64,000 nucleotides of DNA from Rhizobium chutanense (GCF_002531935.1 NZ_NWSV01000009.1:166096-230095), one strand, 5' to 3'. Positions 16,887 to 25,760 are shown, counted from the first letter of the stretch. Notes: generated by a model not told the origin, from the sequence alone. Program-made: numbers and translations.

Positions 16887-18032
16887 TCAAATCGAGAGAT
16901 AACGCCTCTGCCAAGGCAGTCTGTGTTCCTGCCATGCGCGCGGCGTGAAGTCGTCATAGGCGGTCTCGGCGATCGCCAGCATCCAGTTCTGGTCCTTGCG
17001 GGCCAAGAGCACGCAGGACAATTCCATGCCGGGCGCAACGGCGATGGACGGCCGGTTGGCGCCTGGTATGTCGATCCCCTTGTCACGCCACTGGATGCGG
17101 ATCTCATCGGGCTCGGATGTCCATTGGCCTGACGAAACGGCGGCTTTTCCGTCGGGCTTGAAGGCAAGCGGCGGCGGGGTGACGTTCAGGAAGCTGCCGT
17201 CATTGACATAATTGCCATCGATATCGCCGGCAGTCTCTTTGCCCCTTCCCTTCAGAACGATATCCTGCTCGCAGCGCAGGAATATGTTGCGCCGGAAACT
17301 GCCGGACCACGGGCGGTTGGCGAAGAATGCGATGTCGCACTGGCTGATGACGTTGTCGTGGATATCGATGTCTTTGCGGAATGCCTGTTCCTGATCCGAA
17401 AAACCGCTCAGGCTGACGCCACGATTGGTGTTTTCGATCCAGTTGTCATAGACGTGGTGCCCGGCGTGATCGACCTTGTCGCCGATGCCGTAGCCGAAGG
17501 AATAATCATTCATCCTGCCGTCGCGCATGATGTTGCTGCGCACGACGGCATCATCGCCGATCGACGAAAAGGAGAAATTCTTGCCGCCGATGAAGTTGTA
17601 TTCGACGAGGTAGTTTCGGGTTTTATCGCAGACCAGCGCGCCCTTGTTCGAGGTGCTGGTCGGCGACTGAAGCAGGAGGTTGCCGCGGATCACGACATTG
17701 GAACTGACATAGTCGTCCTTGTTTTCGTAGGCGAACTGGCAGCAGTCCGCCCCCTGACCGGGTGCTGCGCCGATGCGATTGTTTTCCAGGAGAACGTCCG
17801 TCACCTTCGTCAGGTAGATGCCGTCGCCGTTGACATTCTCGGTTTCGCAGCGCCGGACCGTGAGGTTCTTGCCGTTGTGGAACTTGAAGCCGCGCGGTGA
17901 ATTCTTGACGATAACGTCTTCGACCACGGTATCGGAAAACACCTGATAGGCGACGCCGATATCTTCGGCGCCATCGATCACCTGCGCGCGCGTGAAGGCG
18001 CCGTGAACTTTCTTTCGCAAGATGGCGGTCAT
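16887..18032 (-). CDS. Right-handed beta-helix repeat protein
   Basis: About 381 residues rich in short repeats of the parallel beta-helix type (VVIRGNLLL, YLVEYNFIG, AVVRSNIMR, HHVYDNWIE, IDIHDNVIS, SFRRNIFLR), as in pectate lyases, alginate epimerases and polysaccharide lyases. No signal peptide is seen with the preferred start at 18032, which has GAAGGA upstream. Export by a type I system or an internal role are both possible. It sits beside the surface-polysaccharide genes, so a polysaccharide lyase or epimerase role is inferred. The catalytic residues cannot be named. A frame extending to 18155 would overlap the upstream gene and lacks support. Confidence 0.75.
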   Translation of the reverse strand: MTAILRKKVHGAFTRAQVIDGAEDIGVAYQVFSDTVVEDVIVKNSPRGFKFHNGKNLTVRRCETENVNGDGIYLTKVTDVLLENNRIGAAPGQGADCCQFAYENKDDYVSSNVVIRGNLLLQSPTSTSNKGALVCDKTRNYLVEYNFIGGKNFSFSSIGDDAVVRSNIMRDGRMNDYSFGYGIGDKVDHAGHHVYDNWIENTNRGVSLSGFSDQEQAFRKDIDIHDNVISQCDIAFFANRPWSGSFRRNIFLRCEQDIVLKGRGKETAGDIDGNYVNDGSFLNVTPPPLAFKPDGKAAVSSGQWTSEPDEIRIQWRDKGIDIPGANRPSIAVAPGMELSCVLLARKDQNWMLAIAETAYDDFTPRAWQEHRLPWQRRYLSI

Positions 18033-18106
18033 TGCATTTTCCTTCGATACCGGTGCGGCAGAGATTAAGACGATGGCATGTGGCGGATGTTTGAATATCC
18101 GGAAAT

Positions 18107-18760
18107 TCAGGCTGTGAACCGCCCATCTTTCAGAAACGACAGGGTTTGGCTCCACATCGTCTTGTTGACGGGCAGGAAAGTGTGGTTCGCGGGAATGACG
18201 ATATGGGCTGCCGCGCCGTCGAGACGGGTGCTCTCCACCGACACCTTCCCATCATTCGGCACCCTTCGGCCGATGATAAGGGAGGAGACCGGGTCGATGG
18301 TCCTGTTGCCGGCGATGATGCCAAGTTCGTAATCGACCGTGCCGGACAGCTCGGTCATTGCGGTTTGTTCGGTGATCAGCTGCTGGCCCGCCGGTCCATA
18401 GAACGTCCTGTATAGCGGCCAGTCCTTGAGGAAATCGGCAACCTGACTGCCGTTGTTCGGCGTTCCGACCATGACCACCCTCCCCAGATTGGCTGGGCGA
18501 TCGTTCCTGAGGAAAGCGCGGATGATCAGTCCGCCCATCGAATAACCGACAAAATGGACACGGCCCTCGCCTGCCGCCTTCGCGGCACCGTCGATCTCCG
18601 GCCGGACGATGTCGACGAGGTCGCCGATCGAAAACCGGGTGGAGGGGTAGCCGACATTGACAACCCGATAGCCGTTGCCGGACAGGAAGTTGGCGAGCTT
18701 CTGCATGCTTCTTCTTGTCCGGGCAATCCCGTGAAAAAGGATGACCGTGTCGTTCATCAT
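18107..18760 (-). CDS. Lipase/esterase-like alpha/beta hydrolase
   Basis: About 217 residues. ILFHGIARTRRSMQKLA forms the oxyanion region, GYSMGG holds the nucleophile Ser, GTPNNGS follows as in triacylglycerol lipases and PGAP1-like proteins, and the catalytic His is probably in NHTFLP near the end. No signal peptide is visible, so it is probably cytoplasmic. I prefer ATG 18760, with GGCGGA upstream, over a TTG at 18790. It lies 74 bases upstream of the beta-helix gene in the same direction and may be transcribed with it. The substrate is unknown. Confidence 0.82.
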   Translation of the reverse strand: MMNDTVILFHGIARTRRSMQKLANFLSGNGYRVVNVGYPSTRFSIGDLVDIVRPEIDGAAKAAGEGRVHFVGYSMGGLIIRAFLRNDRPANLGRVVMVGTPNNGSQVADFLKDWPLYRTFYGPAGQQLITEQTAMTELSGTVDYELGIIAGNRTIDPVSSLIIGRRVPNDGKVSVESTRLDGAAAHIVIPANHTFLPVNKTMWSQTLSFLKDGRFTA

Positions 18761-18933
18761 GTGTCCGCCAAAGGTGCCGTTATCGATCAATCATCTATCC
18801 TGTAGCTTTCACGGCGGACCTTGTCGATCAAGCCGGATAGCCATAAGTCCGGTATGGCGCCGTGCGCTTGATGCGGCGTCCCGCTAGTGATCTAGATGTG
18901 ACTCATTCGACCGCCAGAAAGAAATGCGAGCAC

Positions 18934-19953
18934 GTGACGACCAGCATCAGACATATCGCCAAACTTGCAGGAACGTCGGTCTCTTCGGTCTCGCGCGTTC
19001 TCAACAACAGCGGCTACGCCTCGCCTGAGCTCCGGGACCGCGTCGAGGCGGCGATCCGAACGCTGAATTACACGCCCAGCAAGGGCGCGCGCATGCTGCG
19101 CGGGGCGCCAAGCCGGATGATCGGGCTGATGCTTCCGTCGATCGACGTGCCTTTCTTCGGCATCCTCGCCCATGCGATCGAACAGGAATTGTTCCAGCAT
19201 GGCTATCAGACGCTGATCTGCAGCACGGCGGAAAATATGGAGCACGAGGCGCGCTACATCTCCATGCTGCTCGCCCAGCGCGTCGACGGCGTCATCGTTG
19301 CCAGCGCTTTCGGCAGCATCGAGCATTTCGCGGTGCTGCGGGACGCTCGCATCCCGGTCATCGCCATCGACCGCGAGCTGAACGGCGTCGCCGACGACGC
19401 TGTCATGGCCGATCACGAGGAAGGCGGACGGCTGATGGCGCGCCATCTGATCGGCCTCGGTCACCGGACGATCGCCATCGTCGGGGCGCCGGCACACAGC
19501 CAGCCCATCCAGCTTCGCCTTCAGGGCATCACGGCGGAAATGGCGAAGGGCGGCATCGCGCCTGCCGTCGTGGCGATGGCGGAAGAGCACAGTTTCGCCG
19601 AGACCTACCGGCTGGCGCGAGAATTATTGGCGTCCCGGCCTGATGTCACCGCGATTATCGGCACGACCGACATTTCGGCGATTGCCGCCATCCATGCCAT
19701 CCAGGATCGCGGTTTTTCCGTTCCGAACGACTATTCGGTCGTCGGCTTCGACGACCTGCCGGAGGCCGCCTATGTCTTTCCGCGGCTGACAACGGTCGCA
19801 CAGCCGATCCGCGATGTCGGGCAGCAGGCCGCGCGGCTGTTGGAAGCGCTGATCGAGGCGCAGCAGACAGGCGACGAATCCCGACAGGGTGCGATCGTCA
19901 AAGTGCCGGTCACACTGATCGCGCGCGACTCCACCGGCCCCGTCCGCAGCTGA
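18934..19953 (+). CDS. LacI-family repressor of the adjacent polyol operon
   Basis: About 339 residues. An N-terminal LacI helix-turn-helix (IRHIAKLAGTSVSSVSRVLNNSGY) is followed by a periplasmic-binding-protein-like effector domain (IGLMLPSIDVPFFGILAHAIE, VVGFDDLPEAA). The effector is probably a sugar, sugar phosphate or polyol. I prefer the GTG at 18934, which starts two residues before the helix-turn-helix; longer in-frame starts exist at 18862 and 18898. It converges on the Zn-dehydrogenase gene at the far end of the catabolic operon. Two palindromes centred on AACGTT, of the kind LacI proteins bind, flank the operon promoter at 25.7 kb. Confidence 0.88.
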   Translation: MTTSIRHIAKLAGTSVSSVSRVLNNSGYASPELRDRVEAAIRTLNYTPSKGARMLRGAPSRMIGLMLPSIDVPFFGILAHAIEQELFQHGYQTLICSTAENMEHEARYISMLLAQRVDGVIVASAFGSIEHFAVLRDARIPVIAIDRELNGVADDAVMADHEEGGRLMARHLIGLGHRTIAIVGAPAHSQPIQLRLQGITAEMAKGGIAPAVVAMAEEHSFAETYRLARELLASRPDVTAIIGTTDISAIAAIHAIQDRGFSVPNDYSVVGFDDLPEAAYVFPRLTTVAQPIRDVGQQAARLLEALIEAQQTGDESRQGAIVKVPVTLIARDSTGPVRS

Positions 19954-19971
19954 GCAGATGGGTCTCCGAAG

Positions 19972-20982
19972 TTAGGGCCGGACGATGACCTTGATCTCGC
20001 CCGGCAACGGCGCGTTGCCGACCACGTCGGCGACCTCCTCGAGACTTATGGTTCTGGTGACCAATGCGTCCAGTTCCAATGCTCCGCTTGCGACCATTGC
20101 CGCAGCGCGCGAATGGGTGAAGGGGTTGAGGTAGGCCGGCCTGATATCGACTTCGTTGATCAGCAGATCAAAGGGCAGAACCGGTACCTCGACACCCGCA
20201 GGCGTGACCCCAAACAGCACCAAGGTGCCACCGCGCCGCGCCATCCTCAGACCGCTTTGCAGCGTGTCGCTGACGCCGGCGCACTCGATGACCACATCGG
20301 CGCCGCCTTTGGTGACCTCTCGAACCGACGCGACCGTGTCCGAAGAATTCGGGTCGAAGGCGTGCGTCGCCCCCAGGCGCAGGGCGGCCTGGCGTCTCGA
20401 TTGCTGACGCGTGATCAAAATGATCTCGCCAGCCCCGGCCAGGCGGGCCAGCTGCACCATCAGCAGGCCGATCACGCCGCCGCCGAGGATCGCGACGCTG
20501 TCGCCCGGACGGATCCCTGCCTTGTCGATGGCGTGGATGCAGCAGGCCAGCGGTTCCGAGAAGGCGCCGTGAACGGGATCGAGGCCAGCCGGCAGCGTGA
20601 AGGCCTGCGCATGCGGCACGGCCACATATTCGGCAAAGCCGCCATCCCGCGTCACGCCGATGGCGGTCAGCCTCTCGCACAGGTTCGGCCGCGCCCGCGT
20701 GCAAGCCGGACAGGTGCCGCAGGCGATATTCGGGTCGACCGTCACCAGCTCGCCGCCGGTAAAGCGGGTGACGCCATCACCGATCTCTTCGACGATGCCG
20801 CAGAATTCGTGGCCCAGCGTGACCGGGATCGCCGTCGGATATTCGCCCTTGTACATGTGGCGATCGGAACCGCAGATGCCGGCGGCGGCGACCCGGACAA
20901 GCAGCTCGCCCGGCCCGGCAACCGGTTTCTCAACGCTGCGCATGGTCAAAGACCCGATCGACTCCAAACGTACAGCTCTCAT
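19972..20982 (-). CDS. Zinc-dependent polyol/sorbitol-type dehydrogenase
   Basis: 336 residues of the medium-chain dehydrogenase family. Catalytic zinc ligands are visible: Cys37 in GICGSD, and His58 with Glu59 in LGHEF. The structural zinc cysteines are 88, 91, 94 and 102 in CGTCPACTRARPNLC. The NAD-binding GGGVIG lies near 170. Relatives oxidise sorbitol, galactitol, L-idonate or threonine-like secondary alcohols. It is the last gene of the operon that starts at 25692, 55 bases after the SDR gene. A polyol substrate is inferred from that context. Confidence 0.86.
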   Translation of the reverse strand: MRAVRLESIGSLTMRSVEKPVAGPGELLVRVAAAGICGSDRHMYKGEYPTAIPVTLGHEFCGIVEEIGDGVTRFTGGELVTVDPNIACGTCPACTRARPNLCERLTAIGVTRDGGFAEYVAVPHAQAFTLPAGLDPVHGAFSEPLACCIHAIDKAGIRPGDSVAILGGGVIGLLMVQLARLAGAGEIILITRQQSRRQAALRLGATHAFDPNSSDTVASVREVTKGGADVVIECAGVSDTLQSGLRMARRGGTLVLFGVTPAGVEVPVLPFDLLINEVDIRPAYLNPFTHSRAAAMVASGALELDALVTRTISLEEVADVVGNAPLPGEIKVIVRP

Positions 20983-21037
20983 TCCACTCCTCCAGACCTC
21001 AAGCTTGATTGCCTCTTGCTGCCGATGAAACGAAGCG

Positions 21038-21826
21038 TCAGCTCATGACATTGCCGCCATCGACATTGTAACACTGCGCCACGATGTATGCTGCATCGGG
21101 GCCGGCCAGGAAGGCCGCCATGGCCGCTTGCTCCTCAGGGGCGCCAAATCGTCCGGCAGGAACGGCCGCAGCGACGCGGCGCTTGACGTCGCCGGGTTTC
21201 AACCCTTCCCGGCTGCCGAGTTTTCTATCGACGACGTCCCACATCGGCGTATCGACGACGCCCGGAGCGATGGCGTTGACGTTGATCCCGTAACGGATCA
21301 GCTCCAGGGCGCAGCTTTGCGTGATGCTGATGACGGCCGCCTTGGAGGCGCAGTAGGCCACGGCAGGTCCCTCGCCCCGACGCCCCGCCTGGGACGAGAA
21401 ATTGATGATGCGTCCGCCTGCCCCTCGCTCCACCATGTGCCGGGCAACGGCCTGCGTCATGAAGATCAGGCCTTCGATATTGACCTGAAAGACCCGAGCG
21501 GTCCGGTCGCGGGATATTTCCAGAATGGACTCGACCTCGTAAATGCCGGCGGCGTTGACCAGGATGTCGATCTGACCGGCGGTTGATATCGTGAAGCGCG
21601 TAGCGTCTTCGATGCTGTCCTGGCTGGTCACATCAAGCGCCACACCCCAGGCATCAGGGCCGATCGCTTCCGCCACCCGGACGCATCGTTCGCCGTCGAG
21701 ATCCGCCACGACAACTCTGGCGCCCTCGGCGGCGAAGCGTTCGCATACCGCCTTGCCGATGCCGCTCGCTCCTCCCGTAACCAGTGCCACCTTGCCGGAA
21801 AGCCGCGCCGTTTCCGCATAGGTCAT
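21038..21826 (-). CDS. Short-chain polyol dehydrogenase, SmoS-like
   Basis: 262 residues of the SDR fold: TGGASGIG near 17-24, NAAG, and the catalytic YCASK. The protein is strikingly like sorbitol dehydrogenase SmoS of Rhodobacter, sharing FSSQAGRRGE-type, LIRYGINVNAIAPGVVD and YIVAQCYNVDGG stretches. It therefore probably oxidises a hexitol such as sorbitol or galactitol to a ketose with NAD. Its ATG overlaps the stop of a tiny upstream reading frame (21823-21897) as ATGA, suggesting coupled translation. It lies fifth among the enzyme genes of the operon. Confidence 0.86.
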   Translation of the reverse strand: MTYAETARLSGKVALVTGGASGIGKAVCERFAAEGARVVVADLDGERCVRVAEAIGPDAWGVALDVTSQDSIEDATRFTISTAGQIDILVNAAGIYEVESILEISRDRTARVFQVNIEGLIFMTQAVARHMVERGAGGRIINFSSQAGRRGEGPAVAYCASKAAVISITQSCALELIRYGINVNAIAPGVVDTPMWDVVDRKLGSREGLKPGDVKRRVAAAVPAGRFGAPEEQAAMAAFLAGPDAAYIVAQCYNVDGGNVMS

Positions 21827-21897
21827 CGCCCCACCTCCCCGGTCGCACCTAAACCGATGAGTGTGGCGCGCACGGCTGCCATAACGAATAGCTTCAT
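21823..21897 (-). CDS. 24-residue possible leader peptide
   Basis: A 24-codon frame beginning MKLFVMAAVRATLIGLG, with GGAGGAG about 7 bases before its ATG. Its TGA overlaps the ATG of the SmoS-like SDR gene. The strong ribosome-binding site and overlap suggest real translation, either as a small coupled peptide or as the remnant of a lost gene. No family was recognised. It is too short for coding statistics. Confidence 0.4.
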   Translation of the reverse strand: MKLFVMAAVRATLIGLGATGEVGR

Positions 21898-21961
21898 GTC
21901 TGCTCCTCCATCCTGACTGGACGCCGATCGGCGTCGCCTTCTCCTGAGGCGACGTCGAGGG

Positions 21962-23020
21962 CTAAGCGGGTTGCGCGTTCGTCTCCTCTGCCTCGCGAAG
22001 GAGGACGGACATATCGGGAATGCCGTCGGTGGCCGTCGCACCCTTGAGGCAACGCGCAGCCGCAGCATGGGCGACGGCGCAGATATGCTCGACCGGCCAG
22101 CTCTCATGCAGGCCGTAGAGCACGGCGGCGCAAAAGGCGTCTCCCGCGCCGACCGTGCTGACGATGTCATCTGGGTCGACGGATCGCGACCGTGTCGTGA
22201 TTGGCGAAGCGCCCGACGCAAACCAGAAGCAGATTTCCGGCGCGTGAATGATCGCGCCCTTGGCGACGCCCGCCGCCAGCAGGCGCTCGCCCGCCGTCAA
22301 AAGCGCCGCCTCGATCAAATCCCCCTCGGCGTCGCGAACGGCAACGCCGGTTGCCCGGCCCGCCTCCATCTCATTGATGATCAGGTAATCGCAGAAGGGC
22401 ATGGAGACGCCGACCTTGGCCGCAAATTCCGGGTCTTCGCTCGAAACGAAGTCGACGCAGGTCGTCAGCCCGGCGCGGCGCGCGGCTTCGAGCAGGCGCG
22501 AGGCTCCCGAACGGCCGTCGGGGCCGATGCGGTCGAGACCCGGCAGCAGCATGAGATAACCGAGATAGAACAGCCGATAGCCGGCCTTGGCGAAGGCCGC
22601 CGGTGCGATAAGCTTGTCGGTGACGGCATCGTTGGCGCCGCCATGATAGAAGAAGGTCCGGTTCTGGCCGGGCACATTCATCACATGCGTATGCGCCGTC
22701 ACCCGGTCGGCGAGCGCCGTCAGCCCGCCGACATCGACGCCGGCGACCGCAAGGCGTGCCTTGACGATCTCACCGTCCTGATCGGCGCCGATGCAGCCGG
22801 CCGCCGCCAGCTTTCCGGGAAATCCGAGCGAGGCCAGATTGGTGACGACATTGGCCGCCCCGCCGCCCACACCCAGATCCTGGTGCAGGATATGGGCGAG
22901 ATTGCCCTGTTCGGGCCAATAGGACAGGGTGTGGACGCGATCGACGATGAAGTTTCCGGCGCAAACGATGCCGCCCTCATTCCGACTGTCGTGATGGTGA
23001 ACCTCCTCCCCGGTTCGCAT
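21962..23020 (-). CDS. PfkB-family carbohydrate kinase
   Basis: About 352 residues of the ribokinase/PfkB fold: CAGNFIVDRVHTL at the start, LGVGGGAANVVTNLA for sugar binding, and the C-terminal signature TVGAGDAFCAAV with the catalytic Asp. It should phosphorylate the ketose made by the operon's dehydrogenases or isomerase at the expense of ATP. ATG 23020 overlaps the TGA of the preceding isomerase gene by one base, so the genes are coupled. The exact sugar is unknown. Confidence 0.88.
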   Translation of the reverse strand: MRTGEEVHHHDSRNEGGIVCAGNFIVDRVHTLSYWPEQGNLAHILHQDLGVGGGAANVVTNLASLGFPGKLAAAGCIGADQDGEIVKARLAVAGVDVGGLTALADRVTAHTHVMNVPGQNRTFFYHGGANDAVTDKLIAPAAFAKAGYRLFYLGYLMLLPGLDRIGPDGRSGASRLLEAARRAGLTTCVDFVSSEDPEFAAKVGVSMPFCDYLIINEMEAGRATGVAVRDAEGDLIEAALLTAGERLLAAGVAKGAIIHAPEICFWFASGASPITTRSRSVDPDDIVSTVGAGDAFCAAVLYGLHESWPVEHICAVAHAAAARCLKGATATDGIPDMSVLLREAEETNAQPA

Positions 23021-23691
23021 CAGCAGCCCCCTTCGTTCCACAAGGGCCTGAGCGGCGGCTCATCCTCCTCGATCGCGGCAAAGCGGCCGATCGGCTCCAG
23101 AAAGACATTATCGCTGTGGTCGTCGTTGACCTGGCTGACCTCGCCGACAAGGACGGGGCCACCGCCTTTCCGGCCGTAGAAGCGGTGGTAGAGCCCGGTG
23201 CGGATCGTGACGCTCTGCCCAGGCCGGAGAATGAGCGGCTCCCATGCGGCGAGCCGCTGCGGCAGCCCGTCGACCGGAACCGTCACATCCTCCTTCAGCA
23301 CAGTGCCGTCGGCATCGGTCGCGGCAAATTCAATGACGAGATCGCCGCCGGCGCGATTGATGATGTCTTCCATCTTCGCCGCATGGCGGTGCGTCGGCGT
23401 GACCTGCCCTTCTTCGACGAAGAGCAGCTTTTCGGCATAGCTGCGTTCATCCTCGATATCGACGATGCCGTTGCGCAGGCAAAACAGCACGAGGCCGCAT
23501 TCGGCAAACCGGTTCGAGCCGAAATCGGTGACATCCCATCCGAGCTGATGGGCGCGCAAATAGGCCGATTCCTGCGGGTGCGCGGCGAAATCCGCCGCCG
23601 TCCAATATCCCCATGCCGGCAGCGACCAGTGCCAGCGCTCGAGAGTCTGGGTTGCCCGCCGCAAGGCGGCGTTGATCTCGGAGCGCCGCAT
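23020..23691 (-). CDS. D-lyxose/D-mannose-type sugar isomerase
   Basis: 223 residues of the cupin-fold lyxose isomerase family. The metal site is recognisable in PTHRHAAKMEDIINR (two His and a Glu) with a further His in TGLYHRFYG. Characterised relatives interconvert D-lyxose with D-xylulose and D-mannose with D-fructose. In this operon it probably interconverts an aldose and a ketose derived from a polyol. Its ATG overlaps the stop of the Gfo/Idh gene by one base, and its own stop overlaps the kinase start. Confidence 0.85.
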   Translation of the reverse strand: MRRSEINAALRRATQTLERWHWSLPAWGYWTAADFAAHPQESAYLRAHQLGWDVTDFGSNRFAECGLVLFCLRNGIVDIEDERSYAEKLLFVEEGQVTPTHRHAAKMEDIINRAGGDLVIEFAATDADGTVLKEDVTVPVDGLPQRLAAWEPLILRPGQSVTIRTGLYHRFYGRKGGGPVLVGEVSQVNDDHSDNVFLEPIGRFAAIEEDEPPLRPLWNEGGC

Positions 23692-24845
23692 CAGGCGGAC
23701 GCCCCGTTATAGGCGACCGGGACCACGACGTCTTCACGGCCGGATTTGAGGGCGGCCGTCAGGACCGCATGATGGGCTTGCGCTTCATCAGGCGTCGCGC
23801 AGCCGAAACCGTTGGCATTACCGCCGGCAAGCTCGTCGACGAAGGCCGCCCACATCTGCTGGATGGCGTCGGCAAAACCGAATTCGAAGATCTTGCCTGT
23901 AATGGCCGGAAACAGCGAGCCGTATCCGAGATCCTCGGTGCTCCAAGCCTGCGCACCGCCATTATAATCCATCCATTGCCACTGGCGCGGCGATTTCGTG
24001 CTGAAGAATGCGCTTTTCTTCATGCCGAGAACGCGGATGTACCAGCTGTTGGATTCGCCGGGCGCGATGCGCCAGGTTTTCAGCACCATCGGGAAATCCT
24101 GATCGCCGGTGCGCACGCGGCTGCTGATCGTGGCATTGTCCCAGGTGGTGCAGGGCAGCATGCCGCCCTTGCCGTCAGGACGTTCCGTAACCTTTTTGAC
24201 CAGTTGCGCATGCAGGGTGGCCGGGCGCCAGCCGAGACGCAGCGGCACGTGCAGCACATGCATGCCGAGATCGCCCATGCAACCATAATCGCCATTGATC
24301 TCGGCCATGCGCTTCCAGTTGATCGGCTTCTGCCGGTCGATATCCGAAGAGTGCAGGAAACCCGCCTCGACTTCGAGGATTTCCCCCATCTCACCGCTTT
24401 TTGCCAGCGCGATGACCTTCTGTGCGCCGGGGAAAAACGGCATTTCTGAGGAGCAGCGGACCAGGAGTTCGGGATGTTCGGCGAGAACCGCGGTGATTTC
24501 GCGGTTCTGAGCGGCGTCCATGCCGAAGGGCTTTTCGCCGAGAAGGTGTTTTCCGGCCTTCAGGATGTCGATATAGAATTGCTGGTGCAGCACATGCGGG
24601 ACGGCGCAATAGACCGCATCGACCTCGGGATTGGCCAGAAGCTCCCGATAGTCGGCGGTGAACTGCCGAACGCTCGGCACGTGATCCCTGAACCAATCGA
24701 GCAGCGTCGTGTTGGTATCGCAGACGGCAACGATTTCCGGCCGCGCCTTGACATCGGCCAGATGCAGCCAGCGCGCCGCGGCACTGGCGAACTCGCGCCC
24801 CATCAGACCGCAGCCGATGACGCCGAAGCGGAATATTTTCGTCAT
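23691..24845 (-). CDS. Gfo/Idh/MocA-family sugar oxidoreductase
   Basis: About 384 residues. The N-terminal Rossmann domain has FGVIGCGLMGREFA and the family motif GEKPFG with the catalytic Lys region. The C-terminal domain resembles inositol/glucose-fructose oxidoreductase-like dehydrogenases. It would oxidise or epimerise a cyclic sugar or polyol using NAD(P). The ATG at 24845 has GGGAGGAG about 6 bases upstream. It is the second gene of the operon, 22 bases after the aldolase and coupled to the isomerase gene. Confidence 0.86.
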   Translation of the reverse strand: MTKIFRFGVIGCGLMGREFASAAARWLHLADVKARPEIVAVCDTNTTLLDWFRDHVPSVRQFTADYRELLANPEVDAVYCAVPHVLHQQFYIDILKAGKHLLGEKPFGMDAAQNREITAVLAEHPELLVRCSSEMPFFPGAQKVIALAKSGEMGEILEVEAGFLHSSDIDRQKPINWKRMAEINGDYGCMGDLGMHVLHVPLRLGWRPATLHAQLVKKVTERPDGKGGMLPCTTWDNATISSRVRTGDQDFPMVLKTWRIAPGESNSWYIRVLGMKKSAFFSTKSPRQWQWMDYNGGAQAWSTEDLGYGSLFPAITGKIFEFGFADAIQQMWAAFVDELAGGNANGFGCATPDEAQAHHAVLTAALKSGREDVVVPVAYNGASA

Positions 24846-24867
24846 GACATCTCCTCCCAGACGCGCC

Positions 24868-25692
24868 TCAGCCAAGATGCCGCGCGGCTTGCTCGACGGA
24901 AGCCTTGTCATGGACGATCGCCATCAAGGCCCGCGTCATGCCGCCGGGATTGTTGTGCTGGATGACGTTGCGGCCATAAACGATGCCACGGGCGCCCTGC
25001 TCCATCAACTGCTTGGTCCGGACCAGGATTTCCTGATCCGAAACCCGGCCGCCGCCGCGCACCAGCACCGGCAGGCCCTGGGCGATCTCGACGACGCGGT
25101 GATATTCCTCGACATTGTCGCAAGGGTCGGCCTTGATGATATCGGCGCCGAGTTCGGCCGCCTGGCGCACCAGCGGCAGGATCTTGTCGATCGCGCCGTC
25201 GACCATATAGGCGCCCTTGGAATTGTCCTGCATGACCAGCGGCTCGACCATCAGCGGCATGCCGTAAATCTCGCATTCACGCTTCAGGCTGTTCACATTG
25301 CGCACGCAGGCGCGGTAGACTTCCGGCTGGTCCGGCAGCATCAAGAGATTGACGACGATACAGGCGGCATCCAGCGCAACGCCCTGTTCCACCGCCCTGT
25401 CGATCATTTCGGAAAACAGCTGGGACGGCAGCGGATTGCCGTAGATGTTGGCGATGTCGGTGCGTAACACCAGTGCCGGGCGATGTTTGCCGGGGATCGC
25501 CTGCAGAATGGGTGCGGTCCCCGGCGGAAGCTGGATGGCATCGGGTGCGGCCTCGGCGATCACCTCGATGGCGGTTTTCATGTTCTCGATGCCGGCGAGA
25601 AAGGTCCGTTCATTGAACATGCCGTGATCGATGGCAACGTCAAAACAATTTCCAGACACGCCGAAAAGACGGTTCAACCGCGCGGATTTCAT
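24868..25692 (-). CDS. DhnA-type class I aldolase
   Basis: 274 residues of the DhnA/LsrF-like class I aldolase family (TIM barrel). The Schiff-base Lys is probably in ELGADIIKADPCDN, and the phosphate-binding end of the barrel carries VLVRGGGRVSD and GARGIVYGRNV. It is expected to split a phosphorylated ketose made by the PfkB kinase. GGGAGGAG precedes the ATG at 25692; a TTG three bases earlier is the alternative. It is the first gene of the operon, directly behind the operator-promoter region. Confidence 0.87.
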   Translation of the reverse strand: MKSARLNRLFGVSGNCFDVAIDHGMFNERTFLAGIENMKTAIEVIAEAAPDAIQLPPGTAPILQAIPGKHRPALVLRTDIANIYGNPLPSQLFSEMIDRAVEQGVALDAACIVVNLLMLPDQPEVYRACVRNVNSLKRECEIYGMPLMVEPLVMQDNSKGAYMVDGAIDKILPLVRQAAELGADIIKADPCDNVEEYHRVVEIAQGLPVLVRGGGRVSDQEILVRTKQLMEQGARGIVYGRNVIQHNNPGGMTRALMAIVHDKASVEQAARHLG

Positions 25693-25706
25693 CAAGCTCC
25701 TCCCAG

Positions 25707-25726
25707 ATATGGCAACGTTTCCACAT
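25707..25726. promoter_or_regulatory. LacI-type operator O1
   Basis: A 20-bp imperfect palindrome centred on AACGTT (25714-25719), with right half GTTTCCACAT. It lies just upstream of the aldolase ribosome-binding site and covers the predicted transcription start. The shape is the one usually bound by LacI-family repressors, and the only LacI gene in the window is the one at the other end of this operon. Confidence 0.72.
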
Positions 25727-25727
25727 T

Positions 25728-25756
25728 CGAATAAAGGGAGCAGGATTGCGAGTCAA
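25728..25756 (-). promoter_or_regulatory. Predicted operon promoter
   Basis: Reading on the minus strand, TTGACT (25756-25751) is a good -35 box. A 17-base spacer leads to TATTCG (25733-25728), a weaker -10 box. The start of transcription would fall inside operator O1, and operator O2 ends just upstream of the -35 box. This arrangement fits direct repression. Confidence 0.6.
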
Positions 25757-25760
25757 GAAA

